Source of the DNA: an uncultured Flavihumibacter sp.
GTDB taxonomy: Bacteria; Bacteroidota; Bacteroidia; Chitinophagales; Chitinophagaceae
Length of the DNA: 64,000 bases
Direction: 5' to 3'
Assembly: GCA_902168105.1 (NCBI GenBank)
Contig: CABHOY010000075.1
Span: 124,001 to 188,000 of the forward strand
Of this stretch, positions 1 through 10,818 are shown piece after piece. Every line of letters begins with the position of its first letter. Positions within the stretch are counted from its first letter, which is position 1. A model generated the notes under the pieces. It was not told the origin of the DNA, made no database searches, and worked only from the letters and a program-made list of their open reading frames with translations. Position numbers and translations under genes: made by a program.

Positions 1-1
1 T

Positions 2-3000
2 GGTATCTATACGACATGGTCGTCAACAATACCTTCCGAGCCATTGCAGATTGAAGGTAATAAGATCAATGCGCTGACCAATAACAAGTCCAGTCTGTAT
101 GGTTTGTATGTTGAGCATAACGAATATAGCAGCGTACTCAATAACGTATCAAGCGTACAGACTTCCGCTAAACTGGCTTATGGCCTCTGGGTACTGTCTG
201 ACGCAAATGCCACTTATTATAATAACACGATTTATAACGGTTCTCCTGATCTTTCAGGCAAAACCAACAGTGCGGCTAAACTGAATGAAGATGGCGCGAG
301 CAATGTGGTGGTAAGGAATAACATCTTCTATCATGGTGCAGCTGGTATTGCCCTGGAAATGAGCGATGAGAAAGAAGAGAACACGGATTACAACGTATTG
401 TACTCCACCGGTACTGTACTGGCGTCTACTTCTCTTTATAAAGAAGCGACGCTGCCAGCATGGAGTGCACGTACAGGACAAGACCTTCACTCTATTTATT
501 ACAAACCTGAACTGAACCTGGCTGATGGAAGTCCTGTAGTAAGCAGTCCTGATGTATGGGCGCTGCATGGCCGTGGTGTACAGTTGCCAGGTAACGATCA
601 TGATATCGAAGGCCAGTCAAGGCCTGTTACTTTACAGGCAGGCGTACCTGACCTGGGTGCATATGAGTTCGAGCCTACTTCCATTCCTGCATTGCTGACT
701 GCTATTCCTGCTGCTCCTGCTGCAGGTACTACCCAGCACTTCATGATGGGATCTGACAGTGTAATGAGCATCACCTGGGCGGCAGGCGCACCTGTTCCGA
801 CTTCCCTGAACATCAGAAGATATACAGGCGTACTGCCTGCGAACGTACCGGCATCTGCTGAGAAGATGTACTTCTATAATGATGTTGACGCAACAGGTAC
901 AGGTACTTATGATTTCTCTGTGAAAGAATTCTACATGGACCCATGGCAGGGCTTTGTGAAAGCGCAGTACCAGTTAGGACTGGGCAGAACAGATGCCAAT
1001 GACAAATGGCTTGTAGGAGATAGCAGTAAAGTAAATGAGTTCGACAATTATATCACAGAGCCTAAACTCAGCCTCCTCGATAAATTCACCGGTCTGGTAG
1101 ATAGCGCGAGAGCAGTAGTGCCAGTAGTTATTCCTCCGGCAGACAGCTCCAACAGAGGTACCCGCTTCTGGGTAGGTTATGGTCACCATGAATTCTTCGG
1201 CGGCAGTAATGATCAGGACATGGTACTGTACCTGAGTGCACAGGAAGCTGCGGATGTAACTGTGAAAGTGAATGGTACAAGCTGGATCAAACGTTACCAC
1301 GTACCGGCGAATACTACCTTATCTACCGACCTGATACCGAAGAATGGCCTGGAAGATGCACGTCTGGCAGCAGAAGGTATTTCCGACAGAGGTATCAGTA
1401 TTGAGAGTGACAAACCGATCGTAGCGTATGCACATATTTATGGTCACCAGTCATCGGGCGCTACCATGCTCCTGCCGGTGGGTACCTACGGATATGAATA
1501 TTACGCACTGGGTTATAGCCAGGTATATGGCAGCAGCGATTATTCATGGGCGTATGTAGTGGCTGATCAGCCAAACACTGTTGTAGAGATCACGCCATCG
1601 GTGCGTACTGCGACAGGACATTCGGCGAACATGCCATTTACAGTGACACTGAACAAGGGAGAGATCTACCAGGTGCTTGGCGGAAGGGTGAGTGATGCAG
1701 TAGGTCTTGACGTAACCGGCACCCGCTTCAGATCAGTACAGAATGCACAGGGTAAATGTTACCCGATAGCGGTATTCTCCGGAAGCAGCCGTACCAGTGT
1801 AAGCTGTGACCCGAGCGGCAGCGGAGGTAATGGAGACAACTTCATCCAACAGTGCTTCCCGTCACAGGCATGGGGCAAACGTTACCTGACAGCGCCTACA
1901 TCTACTGACGATGATCCGAAAACGATGATGGGTAATGTGTACAGGATCATGGTGAAAGATGCAGCAACAAAAGTGAAGATAGACGGAGCGCCGCTTGCAG
2001 GATTGAACAATGGCCGTTTCTATCAGTTCGTGAGCGATGCACCTGCTTATATAGAAGCAGATCAGCCGATCATGGTAGCACAGTACATGTCATCATGGGA
2101 CAGATGTCCGAACACCGGTGGTAACGGAGATCCTGAGATGATCTATCTCAGTCCGTTGGAACAGGGTATTAAACAAATGGGCTTCTATCGCAACACTGAA
2201 GAAGGTATCACTACAAACTATCTGACACTGATCATTCCTACTAAGGGTGTGAACAGTCTGAAGATCGACAACAGTGCAACCTTTGATTATACTTATCCGC
2301 ATCCATCCCTGACCGGATATAGCGTAGTGGTAAAACGCTGGGATGCTGCGAAAGAACAAAGTTATGTAACAAGTGATTCTGCATTTACCGCTATCACTTA
2401 TGGACTCGGCAGTGATGAAAGTTATGGTTATAACGCAGGTACACTGGTAAGGAACCTGAATACAAGGACATCTATCTCCAATGTAAACGGTAACCCGAAT
2501 ACAGCGAATGACTATACCTGTGTGAATACACCATTCCGTTTCACATTCATTGCTACACAGCGACCAGCCAGTTTGCAGTGGAGCATCAGCAAAGTGAGCA
2601 ACATTACACCAGCAGCTGATGTAACGCAGAACAATCCGGTGCCGGTAGATTCCTTCATCGCGAACGGCAAGAAATACTATCGCTTCGTGATCGACCAGGA
2701 TTACTCCTTCTCTAAACCGGGTGTTTATCATGTACCAGTAGTGATGCAGGACCCATCTTTCGAAGCCTGTGACAATAAGGTAGAAACATTCCTGCCTGTA
2801 ACTGTGATTGATGCACCGAAAGTAGACTACACCAGCGCTTTCAACGGTTGTGTGAGCGACTCAGTACACTTCACAGGTAGTGCAGTAACTGCGAATGGTG
2901 CAGCTATCGGTAAATGGAAATGGGACTTTGGCAACAGTGCGATAGACAGTGTGAAAGCGCCAGTTCATCTGTTCAGCGCCGGTGGTACTTATCCGGTAGC

Positions 3001-3844
3001 ATTAACAGTGATCGGTGAAGACGGATGTATTGCAGATACGACGAAAGACCTGCTGGTGAAAGGACCTGCGGCGGGTATACTGGTAAAGGATTCCTTCACG
3101 GTATGTTTAAGCAGCAATGTGACTATCGAAGTACAGAGCCCTGCTACCGGTGTAGATTATAACTGGTATGATGCAGCAACAGGTGGAAGGAACATAGGAA
3201 CAGGCAGCACGCTGAACCTGACCAATGTAACAGCAGGCGATGAATACTTCCTTGAAACAATTAAAGACGGTTGTGCTGCTCCTGAACGTACACGTGCTGT
3301 AGTAGTGGTATTGCCACAGCTGACAGCGCCGGTAGTGAAACTGGATTCGGCAGGTGTTAATTCACTCAAGTTCACATGGGATGCAGTGCCGAATGCAACA
3401 GGTTATGAAGTATCGACAGATGGTCTGAACTGGAGCAATCCATCCACTGGCAGCAAAGGACTTTCTCATACGATATCCGGGTTACAGCCGGTACAGGAAG
3501 TGAAACTGTATGTGCGTGCATTAGGTTGTGAGCCTACAGCAGCGGCTCCTGTGAGCGGTACGACATTACTGGATGGTATCTATATCCCGAATGCCTTCAC
3601 TCCAAACGGCGATGCGGTGAACGATATCCTGAAAGTATATGGCAGCATCATCAAAGACATGCACCTGATGATCTTCAACCAGTGGGGTGAGAAACTGTTC
3701 GAGTCTGACAGCCAGGACAGAGGATGGGATGGAACACATAAAGGTAAACAGCAACCATCAGGCGTATACATGTATGTATGCAGACTGAATTTAATTGACG
3801 GAACAACGGTAGATAAGAAAGGTATTATCAACCTGATCAGATAA
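2..3844 (+). CDS. T9SS type B-sorted adhesin-like protein with IgGFc-binding-like and PKD domains (5' partial)
   Basis: The reading frame is open from base 2 with no start in view, so the gene begins before the window; the TTG at 44 is probably internal. The first roughly 190 residues carry Asn-rich beta-helix-like turns (NNIFYHG, DYNVLY). Around residues 380-760 is an IgGFc-binding-like module starting RFWVGYGHHEFFGG. It is followed by a PKD-type domain (WKWDFGNS), an Ig-like segment (NWYDAATGG) and an FN3-like segment. The last roughly 85 residues (IPNAFTPNGDAVNDILKVYG, FNQWGEKLFES, WDGTHKGK, PSGVYMY) are the gliding-motility-associated C-terminal domain, the type B signal for T9SS export. 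The product is therefore probably exported to the cell surface or outside; adhesion is inferred. The next gene starts 2 bp after the stop and is a paralogue in its IgGFc region. PorP/SprF genes follow, which suits a type B substrate. The family call is firm and the ligand is unknown. Confidence 0.88.
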   Translation, partial: GIYTTWSSTIPSEPLQIEGNKINALTNNKSSLYGLYVEHNEYSSVLNNVSSVQTSAKLAYGLWVLSDANATYYNNTIYNGSPDLSGKTNSAAKLNEDGASNVVVRNNIFYHGAAGIALEMSDEKEENTDYNVLYSTGTVLASTSLYKEATLPAWSARTGQDLHSIYYKPELNLADGSPVVSSPDVWALHGRGVQLPGNDHDIEGQSRPVTLQAGVPDLGAYEFEPTSIPALLTAIPAAPAAGTTQHFMMGSDSVMSITWAAGAPVPTSLNIRRYTGVLPANVPASAEKMYFYNDVDATGTGTYDFSVKEFYMDPWQGFVKAQYQLGLGRTDANDKWLVGDSSKVNEFDNYITEPKLSLLDKFTGLVDSARAVVPVVIPPADSSNRGTRFWVGYGHHEFFGGSNDQDMVLYLSAQEAADVTVKVNGTSWIKRYHVPANTTLSTDLIPKNGLEDARLAAEGISDRGISIESDKPIVAYAHIYGHQSSGATMLLPVGTYGYEYYALGYSQVYGSSDYSWAYVVADQPNTVVEITPSVRTATGHSANMPFTVTLNKGEIYQVLGGRVSDAVGLDVTGTRFRSVQNAQGKCYPIAVFSGSSRTSVSCDPSGSGGNGDNFIQQCFPSQAWGKRYLTAPTSTDDDPKTMMGNVYRIMVKDAATKVKIDGAPLAGLNNGRFYQFVSDAPAYIEADQPIMVAQYMSSWDRCPNTGGNGDPEMIYLSPLEQGIKQMGFYRNTEEGITTNYLTLIIPTKGVNSLKIDNSATFDYTYPHPSLTGYSVVVKRWDAAKEQSYVTSDSAFTAITYGLGSDESYGYNAGTLVRNLNTRTSISNVNGNPNTANDYTCVNTPFRFTFIATQRPASLQWSISKVSNITPAADVTQNNPVPVDSFIANGKKYYRFVIDQDYSFSKPGVYHVPVVMQDPSFEACDNKVETFLPVTVIDAPKVDYTSAFNGCVSDSVHFTGSAVTANGAAIGKWKWDFGNSAIDSVKAPVHLFSAGGTYPVALTVIGEDGCIADTTKDLLVKGPAAGILVKDSFTVCLSSNVTIEVQSPATGVDYNWYDAATGGRNIGTGSTLNLTNVTAGDEYFLETIKDGCAAPERTRAVVVVLPQLTAPVVKLDSAGVNSLKFTWDAVPNATGYEVSTDGLNWSNPSTGSKGLSHTISGLQPVQEVKLYVRALGCEPTAAAPVSGTTLLDGIYIPNAFTPNGDAVNDILKVYGSIIKDMHLMIFNQWGEKLFESDSQDRGWDGTHKGKQQPSGVYMYVCRLNLIDGTTVDKKGIINLIR

Positions 3845-3846
3845 CC

Positions 3847-6800
3847 ATGACGACATTCGTAACCAATATTATCAAAAATATGCAGGCAGCAGTCCGTAAA
3901 GGCGCTGTTGCCTGCATCTTCACACTGTGCGGAATAAGTGCAATGGGGCAGGGACTGTCTAACCGCGGAAAGGAATTCTGGGTAGGCTATGGGCACCACC
4001 AGTTTATGGAACCAGGGTCTACCAACAGCCAGGACATGGTCGTGTACCTGAGTGCAGAGGAAGCTGCTACAGTGACGGTAACTATTGACGGTACGGCATG
4101 GACAAGAACATATAATATACCTGCCAATACGGTGATCGTAACAGAAACTATCCCGAAGGCAGGCCCTACTGACGCTCGTCTTTATTCAGTACCGCCTTCT
4201 TACGGAGGTACAGGGGGAGAAGGGATATTCAGTAATAAAGGGATCCACATTGTAAGTAATGTACCGATCGTTGCTTATGCTCACATTTTTGGAAGTGTAT
4301 CATCAGGAGCTACCATGCTGATGCCGGTATCTACCTGGGGATATTCCTATATCTCATTAAACAGCCAACAGGCTTTTGCAGATGACTGTTTTTCCTGGAT
4401 GTATATCATTGCCAAGGAAGACAATACGATGGTTGAGATTAACCCCTCTGAGTCGAGCCGTAACGGACGTGCTGCAAACGTTCCGTTTACGGTGACGCTC
4501 AACAAAGGCGATATTTACCAGCTGATCGGCGCGCCATTGGGTAGCGGCAGAGGTAAGGAACTGACCGGGACCGCCGTCCGTTCTATCGCAAACGCATCCG
4601 GCAAATGTTACCCCATAGCCGTATTTTCTGGTAGCAGCCGTACCAGTATCAACTGTACCGGAGTTACTGCCGGTACCAGTGGTGACAACAACATGCAGCA
4701 GGTATTTCCTTATCAGGCGTGGGGAAAACGTTACCTGACCATGCCTATTTCCGGAAGAGTAGCAACCAGCTATCAGACCAATATTTATAAGGTTGTTGTT
4801 AAAGACCCTTCTACAATAGTTAAACGTAATGGTGTACGACTAACAGGCCTGACATCTCATTCCTGTTATGAATTCCAGAGCAGCAGTGCAGATTATATAG
4901 AAGCAGATAAACCAGTGTTACTGGCGCAGTTCATGGCTTCACAGGGCGGTTGCCCCAATACGTCCGGCATCGGCGACCCTGAGATGATCTATTTAAGTCC
5001 TATTGAACAGGCAACAAAGAAAGTCGCTTTTTACAGGAATAATGTGGAGCGGATCACCGTGAACGGGTTGCTGCTCGTTATTCCTAATGACGGGATGCAA
5101 TCACTGACTGTTGATGGCGGTAACACTTTTGATGTTACCTATCCACATCCTAACCTGCCGGGATATACCGTGGTGGTGAAACGCTGGACAGCGGCAGCTG
5201 CACAGTGTACGGTGCAGAGTGATTCAGCTTTTAATGCGATCACTTATGGTTTAGGTGATTTTGAAAGCTATGGTTATAATGCCGGTACGTTTATCAATAA
5301 CCTTAATGCCATCGGGCAGATACATAATGAGGCGGATACGACAAAAGACGTACATGCATTTACCTGTGTGAACACTCCGCTTGACCTGTCTGTATTATTA
5401 ACCTATCAGCCTACAAAGCTTGAATGGCAGTTAAGTAAACTGGGCGCGAACATCACACCGGCCACTGACGTGCTGCAGAATGCACCGGTAGCGGCCAAAC
5501 AGCTGGTGGTTAACGGTGTTGTTTATTACCAATACACTTTACCACAACGTTACCAGTTTACAAATGCGGGTTATTTTGATGTAACTGTACTTTCCACTGC
5601 TCCACATATTGATAACTGTAACAATACTGAAGAAGTTAATTTCAGTGTAATAGTAAAAGGGAAGCCCAACGCATTAGCCACCTACAGTTTCCCGACCGGC
5701 TGCGTACTTGATACCGCTTACTTTGCGGGTAAGGATAGTAGTAATGGTTATAAGCTGGCGCAATGGAAATGGGAATTCCCCGGTAATATTATTTCTACAA
5801 CGAAAAGCGCTGCACAGAAACTGGCTGCCGGTACACCACTGGTGAAATATTCAGTGGCTACTGAAGATGGTTGTGTGGCCGATACGAGCTTTAACCTGAC
5901 AGTATATAATAAACCAGCCGCAGACTTTGCCGCAACACCAGCGGCGGTTTGCGCTGGCAGTACCGTAACCTTTACCGACAATGCCAGCTACGGTGGTACT
6001 GCTCCGATAAAAGAATGGTACTGGGATCTCGGCAATGGTACTACTAAGACGAACACCACCAATGCGAACGCGACAAACGTTTATCAGAACTATAAAACCT
6101 ACACTGTTAAGCAGGTGGTAAAGGTAAGCCAGCTATGTGTGAGTGATACCGTGAAGAAAACGGTGACTGTGTATGCAGCGCCGGTGGCTTCCTTTACTTA
6201 CCCGCTGAATTGTATGCCACAGGGCGGGCAGGTGCAGTTCACCACTACGTCTACCACGCCTGACGGGCAGGCCCTGGCATCGTATGCCTGGGATTTCGGA
6301 GATGCCAATGCAACACCGCCCGGCAATCCGAACACATCGACTTTAGCTAATCCTGTACATTCCTATACCTACTATGGTTCCTATAAAATCCGGCACAGTG
6401 TGACGACCGTAAACGGTTGTGTGAAGGATACTCTTGTAACGGCCACATTTAATGTGAAACCGGTACTGACGTATGCCAACATACCAGCTGTTTGCGAAAG
6501 CGTAAAGGGGACTATCTCCATTGCGCTTGCCGGGGTTACGAATGGCGTGACCGGGGCCGGTCTCTACCGGGGCCCGTATGTTGATGCTGCCGGCAATTTT
6601 ACTCCGTCGGCAGCAGGGGAAGGTACGCATACTGTTAAGTATGTGTTCACCGCCACCAGTGGATGTATTGATTCTATTGCAGCAACGGTGACCGTGCTGC
6701 CTGCGCCTGATGCTGACTTCACTATCAGCGCTGATGTATGTCCTGGCGCACCGGTAACTATTACAGATCAGTCGTCAGTAAGCAGTGGTACGATCACTGC

Positions 6801-7974
6801 GTGGAACTGGTCTTTCGGAGATGGTTCTACAGGTACACAGACCGGCACTTTCGACAAGTTATATACAAGGGCAGGTACTTATGCAGTGAAGCTGTCGGCC
6901 GTGAGTGATAATGGTTGTGTGAGCGATGAGGTAACTAAGAATGCTGTCGTACACACTATACCTGTTGCTGACTTCCGTTTGCCAACAGCGGTATGTATGC
7001 CGGCAGGAGCTGCTTCATTTGTGAATGCATCTACTTCAGGAGATCAATCCACTTTAAGTTATCAATGGAATTTCGGAGATGGGGCAGGTACTTCCACTGC
7101 TACTAATCCTGTACATAATTATGCCGTTGCAGGTACTTATGATATTACATTGTCTGTTGTATCATCTTTTGGTTGTGCACATGATACTACTAAAACACTC
7201 AGTGCATTTTTCAATACGCCTGTTGCATCGTTCACTGCTTCACCTGATACATTGTGCGAAGGCACTGATAACTTTTTCGCTGATGAAAGTACTGTTGCCA
7301 ATGGCAGGATCAATGCATGGGCGTGGGAATTTGGCGATGGCAGTACGGCAGATATAGCCGATCCTGTTAAACGTTATGAAAATCCGGGCGATTATACTGT
7401 GCAACTGACAGTGACGAGCAACGGAGGTTGCGTATCAGCACCATTTACTTCTCCTGTAAAGATCTACTTACAACCGGTTGTGGATGCAGGTCCTTCGTTT
7501 GTAGTGACAGAGGGTACCGTTGTACAGTTCAAACCTGTTGTGAATGATGAAACAGGACTGACATTCAGATGGACGCCGGTAACAGACCTTTCCAATCCTG
7601 ATGCATTAAGGCCACAGCTGACAGTGATGGATGATGCTACTTATACACTGACAGCAACGGGACTGGGTGGCTGTACAGCCAGTGACGACCTGACTGTGAA
7701 AGTATTCAAACCTGTAAAAGCACCGAATGCATTTTCTCCGAACGGCGATGGTATTAATGATACATGGGTACTGACCAACCTGGCGGATTATCCTGGTTGT
7801 ACCATAGAGATCTTCAACCGTAACGGACAGCGTGTGTATCAGTCCACCGGTTATGAAACGCCCTGGGATGGAACGATGAACGGACATCCTTTACCGCTTG
7901 CGACTTACTATTATGTTATAAAACTGAAGAATGGATTTGCGCCGATGACTGGTTATGTAGTGTTGGTGAGATAA
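3847..7974 (+). CDS. T9SS type B-sorted adhesin-like protein, IgGFc-binding-like domain plus multiple PKD repeats
   Basis: A 1375-residue secreted protein. Residues 1 to about 35 form a signal peptide ending near GISAMGQ; an internal ATG at 3880 could also start it. The IgGFc-binding-like module begins at EFWVGYGHHQFMEPGS and runs to about residue 430, closely parallel to the preceding gene (SGATMLMPVSTWGY, YPIAVFSGSSRTS, GDPEMIYLSP in both). It is followed by at least five PKD or PKD-like domains marked by WDFGD, WSFGDGST, WNFGDGAG and WEFGDGST. The tail (APNAFSPNGDGINDTWVL, FNRNGQRVY, WDGTMNG) is a type B T9SS sorting domain. PKD repeats usually act as rigid stalks, so a surface adhesin or mucin-like binder is a reasonable inference. 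It starts 2 bp after the previous stop, so the two are probably co-transcribed and perhaps translationally coupled. The binding partner is unknown. Confidence 0.9.
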   Translation: MTTFVTNIIKNMQAAVRKGAVACIFTLCGISAMGQGLSNRGKEFWVGYGHHQFMEPGSTNSQDMVVYLSAEEAATVTVTIDGTAWTRTYNIPANTVIVTETIPKAGPTDARLYSVPPSYGGTGGEGIFSNKGIHIVSNVPIVAYAHIFGSVSSGATMLMPVSTWGYSYISLNSQQAFADDCFSWMYIIAKEDNTMVEINPSESSRNGRAANVPFTVTLNKGDIYQLIGAPLGSGRGKELTGTAVRSIANASGKCYPIAVFSGSSRTSINCTGVTAGTSGDNNMQQVFPYQAWGKRYLTMPISGRVATSYQTNIYKVVVKDPSTIVKRNGVRLTGLTSHSCYEFQSSSADYIEADKPVLLAQFMASQGGCPNTSGIGDPEMIYLSPIEQATKKVAFYRNNVERITVNGLLLVIPNDGMQSLTVDGGNTFDVTYPHPNLPGYTVVVKRWTAAAAQCTVQSDSAFNAITYGLGDFESYGYNAGTFINNLNAIGQIHNEADTTKDVHAFTCVNTPLDLSVLLTYQPTKLEWQLSKLGANITPATDVLQNAPVAAKQLVVNGVVYYQYTLPQRYQFTNAGYFDVTVLSTAPHIDNCNNTEEVNFSVIVKGKPNALATYSFPTGCVLDTAYFAGKDSSNGYKLAQWKWEFPGNIISTTKSAAQKLAAGTPLVKYSVATEDGCVADTSFNLTVYNKPAADFAATPAAVCAGSTVTFTDNASYGGTAPIKEWYWDLGNGTTKTNTTNANATNVYQNYKTYTVKQVVKVSQLCVSDTVKKTVTVYAAPVASFTYPLNCMPQGGQVQFTTTSTTPDGQALASYAWDFGDANATPPGNPNTSTLANPVHSYTYYGSYKIRHSVTTVNGCVKDTLVTATFNVKPVLTYANIPAVCESVKGTISIALAGVTNGVTGAGLYRGPYVDAAGNFTPSAAGEGTHTVKYVFTATSGCIDSIAATVTVLPAPDADFTISADVCPGAPVTITDQSSVSSGTITAWNWSFGDGSTGTQTGTFDKLYTRAGTYAVKLSAVSDNGCVSDEVTKNAVVHTIPVADFRLPTAVCMPAGAASFVNASTSGDQSTLSYQWNFGDGAGTSTATNPVHNYAVAGTYDITLSVVSSFGCAHDTTKTLSAFFNTPVASFTASPDTLCEGTDNFFADESTVANGRINAWAWEFGDGSTADIADPVKRYENPGDYTVQLTVTSNGGCVSAPFTSPVKIYLQPVVDAGPSFVVTEGTVVQFKPVVNDETGLTFRWTPVTDLSNPDALRPQLTVMDDATYTLTATGLGGCTASDDLTVKVFKPVKAPNAFSPNGDGINDTWVLTNLADYPGCTIEIFNRNGQRVYQSTGYETPWDGTMNGHPLPLATYYYVIKLKNGFAPMTGYVVLVR

Positions 7975-8019
7975 GAACAACTTTTAAAAAAACATTGATC
8001 AATAAAAAATGCTGACATC

Positions 8020-9027
8020 ATGAGAACTTTTACCAAAGCATTGCTGATGCTGACCCTGGTGAGCCTTACCGGTAAAAAGCTGCAGGCGCAGTCAGACCCG
8101 CACTTCTCTGGCTATTATGTGTACCCTGCATGGTTGAATCCTGCATTGACAGGTGTGTTTGATGGTAACTACCGTGTATCGGGTATCTACCGTTCACAAT
8201 GGGGAAGTGTGAGCAGTCCCTTTAAGACTTATGGCGTAGCGGGAGAGGTGAATACGAACAGCAATATCAGCTTCGGCGCCAGTGTGCTGAACCAGGAGGC
8301 GGGCGATGGCGGGTATAACTATACAACTGCATATGGCAGTGCTTCTTACAATGGTGTGCGCTTCGGAGCATTTGAGCAGCACAGGCTTGTATTTGGTATT
8401 CAGATGGGATTGATACAACGCAAGTTCGATCCTTCCAAACTGCATTTCGGAGATCAATGGAATCCTATTACCGGTTACAATCCGGGTCAGGCTACAAATG
8501 ATATGTTCAACAGAACGACTGCTTCCACATTCGACGCGGGTGCGGGCGTACTGTATTATGATGCACAGCCAGGAAAGAAATATAACCTGTATGGCGGGTT
8601 CTCTGTCATGCACCTGAATAAGCCGAATGATCAGTTCAGCACCACAGGAGATGCTCGTATACCAATGCGTACAACGGCGCACGCAGGGGTGAGGGTGACG
8701 ATCTCTGAGTTGTTCAGCCTTACACCGAATGTACTGTACATGAAACAGGGATCGGCACAGGAAAAGATGCTGGGTGCTTACGGACAATACACTGCGGCTG
8801 CCGAGACAGATGTGATGCTGGGTGCTAACTACCGTTTCAAAGATGCGTTCTCTGTATATACCGGCGTAAGTTATAAAAGCTTTATGCTGGGTCTGAGTTA
8901 CGATGTAAACTCGTCCGACCTGGGTAAGATCACCAGGGGCTCCAACAGTTTTGAATTATCGTTATCGTTCATCGGCAGGAAATCAGTGAAGACACCGGCA
9001 GGTGATTTCGTTTGTCCAAGGTTATAA
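8020..9027 (+). CDS. PorP/SprF family type IX secretion outer-membrane protein
   Basis: A 335-residue protein with a signal peptide (cleavage after KLQAQ) and the family N-terminus: DPHFSGYYVYPAWLNPALTG followed by YRVSGIYRSQW. The rest is amphipathic beta-strand, as expected of an outer-membrane barrel. PorP/SprF proteins are partners of T9SS substrates; in Flavobacterium johnsoniae SprF is needed for export of the adhesin SprB, which has a type B tail. Its place 45 bp downstream of two type B-tailed adhesins fits a dedicated partner role. That specificity is inferred. A second PorP/SprF lies two genes downstream. Confidence 0.9.
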   Translation: MRTFTKALLMLTLVSLTGKKLQAQSDPHFSGYYVYPAWLNPALTGVFDGNYRVSGIYRSQWGSVSSPFKTYGVAGEVNTNSNISFGASVLNQEAGDGGYNYTTAYGSASYNGVRFGAFEQHRLVFGIQMGLIQRKFDPSKLHFGDQWNPITGYNPGQATNDMFNRTTASTFDAGAGVLYYDAQPGKKYNLYGGFSVMHLNKPNDQFSTTGDARIPMRTTAHAGVRVTISELFSLTPNVLYMKQGSAQEKMLGAYGQYTAAAETDVMLGANYRFKDAFSVYTGVSYKSFMLGLSYDVNSSDLGKITRGSNSFELSLSFIGRKSVKTPAGDFVCPRL

Positions 9028-9045
9028 AGAAAAATTATTTGCACC

Positions 9046-10815
9046 ATGAAGAAATTATTCCTGACAGTTATAGGCCTGGCCGCTATGCAGCTGGCATGGG
9101 CACAACATAAAGCAAGTTATCTGAGGGCCGCGGACAGCTATTACAAACAGGCTGATTATTATTCAGCGTCCCTGTACTATGAGAAGTACCTGGCTGTGAA
9201 CAGTAAGAATAGTGCGAAGGGTGGTTATAGTCCGTATGCAGCGCCGGGAGGTTCTGTAAAAGCGGCGCCTGCGGGTGATGAAGTGCAGGCAGCATATCAG
9301 CTGGCAGACAGTTACCGTCGCCTGCATGATCCTGTAAAGGCGGCACCGTTGTTTGGTAAAGTTGTAACTACTGATAGCGCACGTTTCCCGCTGGCAGCTT
9401 ATTACTATGGAGAGAGCCTGCGTGCATTGGAGAAGTACGACAGTGCAGCCATTGTATTTAAAGGGTTCCTTGCACAATACCCTCAGAAAGATACTTACAG
9501 TACAGCTGCCGAACAGGAGTTGCGCAATCTGCCTTATATCACTGAGCAGTTGCAGAAAAAAGAACTGTCCGACTATCATATCAAAAAAGCGCCTCCTGTG
9601 CTGAATGCCGGGGGCGCTACTTATGCTCCTGTATGGGCCGGTGATCAGTTGTTGTTCACTTCTACGAAAGAGTCCAATTATGTGAACCGTATTTATGTGG
9701 CGAAAGATACTGTTGCTGCTGCCATCAGCAAGGCCGGTATACCACAACCGTCCAAGACGCATCAGGGTGCGATCAGTCTTTCTGCAGATGGTAACACATT
9801 ATACCTGACGCAGTGGACAGTAGCAGATGGAAAGAAATCCGCAGCGATATATACAAGCCATAAAGAAGGTGATAAGTGGAGTGAGGCAGTGAAACTGAGC
9901 GATGTGGTGAATGCGCCAGGCGCCAATACACAACAACCTTTTGTAATGGCAGATGGCCGTCACCTGTTGTTTGCAAGTGACAGGGCTGGCGGTTCCGGAG
10001 GATATGACCTCTGGTCTGCAGAACTGGATGCTACCGGCAAACCTTTATCCGTACAGAATTTAGGGTCAACCATTAATACTTCCGCCAATGAGGAAGCGCC
10101 GTTCTTTCATCCTGCTTCCGGTACACTGGTATTTGCCAGTGACGGAAGAACAGGGATGGGCGGCTTTGATCTTTATTATGCAAAAGGAGTTCCGGGTAAG
10201 TGGGAAGCGCCTGTGAATTTCGGTTATCCTGTAAATGATGTGAAGGATGATATGTATTTCTTCAGTCGCAGTAAATCTGAATACATCCTTGAGGATGCGT
10301 GGTTCTGTTCCGATCGTTCCGCAGAATGCTGCCTCGAGCTTTTCAGCCTGCACCTGGCGCCACCGCCGCCGCCTGTGAAGGAAGAGCCGGTAGTAGTTGT
10401 TGTTGAGAAACCTGCGCCTACTTTGGCAGACACGATACTGAGCGCTCCGGTGAATACAGCGATCACTATGCAGGAGATCTACTATGAGGTGAACGAGTTT
10501 ATACTTACGCCGGCGTCACACCCTGCATTGGATAAACTGGTGGACTTACTGAAAGATCATCCGCAGATGGAAATAGAGATCAGTGCACATACGGATAATA
10601 CCGGTACGAAGGCCTTTAACCAGCAGTTGTCAGAGAAACGTGCATTGAACTGTGTGGCTTACCTGGTGAATAAAGGCATTGACAAAAAACGCCTCCAGTA
10701 CAAGGGATATGGCGCAACCAAACCTGTAGCGCCGAACACTTTACCTGACGGATCAGACAACCCGGAGGGCAGAAGACTGAACAGGCGTATAGAACTGAGG
10801 ATCTTAAAACAGTAA
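9046..10815 (+). CDS. OmpA-family protein with TPR and PD40 (WD40-like) repeats
   Basis: A 589-residue periplasmic or outer-membrane protein. A signal peptide ends at AMQLAWAQ. Residues 20-180 are TPR-like helices (SYYKQADYYSASLYYEKYLA, YYYGESLRALEKYDSAAIVF). Residues 190-420 carry PD40 beta-propeller units (ADGRHLLFASDRAGGSGGYD, SGTLVFASDGRTGMGGFDLY). A Pro/Val linker precedes a C-terminal OmpA peptidoglycan-binding domain (EISAHTDNTGTKAFNQQLSE, RALNCVAYLVNKGI, NRRIEL). The order TPR-PD40-OmpA is common next to PorP/SprF in this phylum and resembles the PorE-type proteins thought to tie T9SS parts to peptidoglycan. It sits between two PorP/SprF genes with gaps of 18 and 3 bp, so they are almost certainly one operon. 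Whether it serves the housekeeping T9SS or only the neighbouring substrates cannot be told. Confidence 0.9.
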   Translation: MKKLFLTVIGLAAMQLAWAQHKASYLRAADSYYKQADYYSASLYYEKYLAVNSKNSAKGGYSPYAAPGGSVKAAPAGDEVQAAYQLADSYRRLHDPVKAAPLFGKVVTTDSARFPLAAYYYGESLRALEKYDSAAIVFKGFLAQYPQKDTYSTAAEQELRNLPYITEQLQKKELSDYHIKKAPPVLNAGGATYAPVWAGDQLLFTSTKESNYVNRIYVAKDTVAAAISKAGIPQPSKTHQGAISLSADGNTLYLTQWTVADGKKSAAIYTSHKEGDKWSEAVKLSDVVNAPGANTQQPFVMADGRHLLFASDRAGGSGGYDLWSAELDATGKPLSVQNLGSTINTSANEEAPFFHPASGTLVFASDGRTGMGGFDLYYAKGVPGKWEAPVNFGYPVNDVKDDMYFFSRSKSEYILEDAWFCSDRSAECCLELFSLHLAPPPPPVKEEPVVVVVEKPAPTLADTILSAPVNTAITMQEIYYEVNEFILTPASHPALDKLVDLLKDHPQMEIEISAHTDNTGTKAFNQQLSEKRALNCVAYLVNKGIDKKRLQYKGYGATKPVAPNTLPDGSDNPEGRRLNRRIELRILKQ

Positions 10816-10818
10816 CGA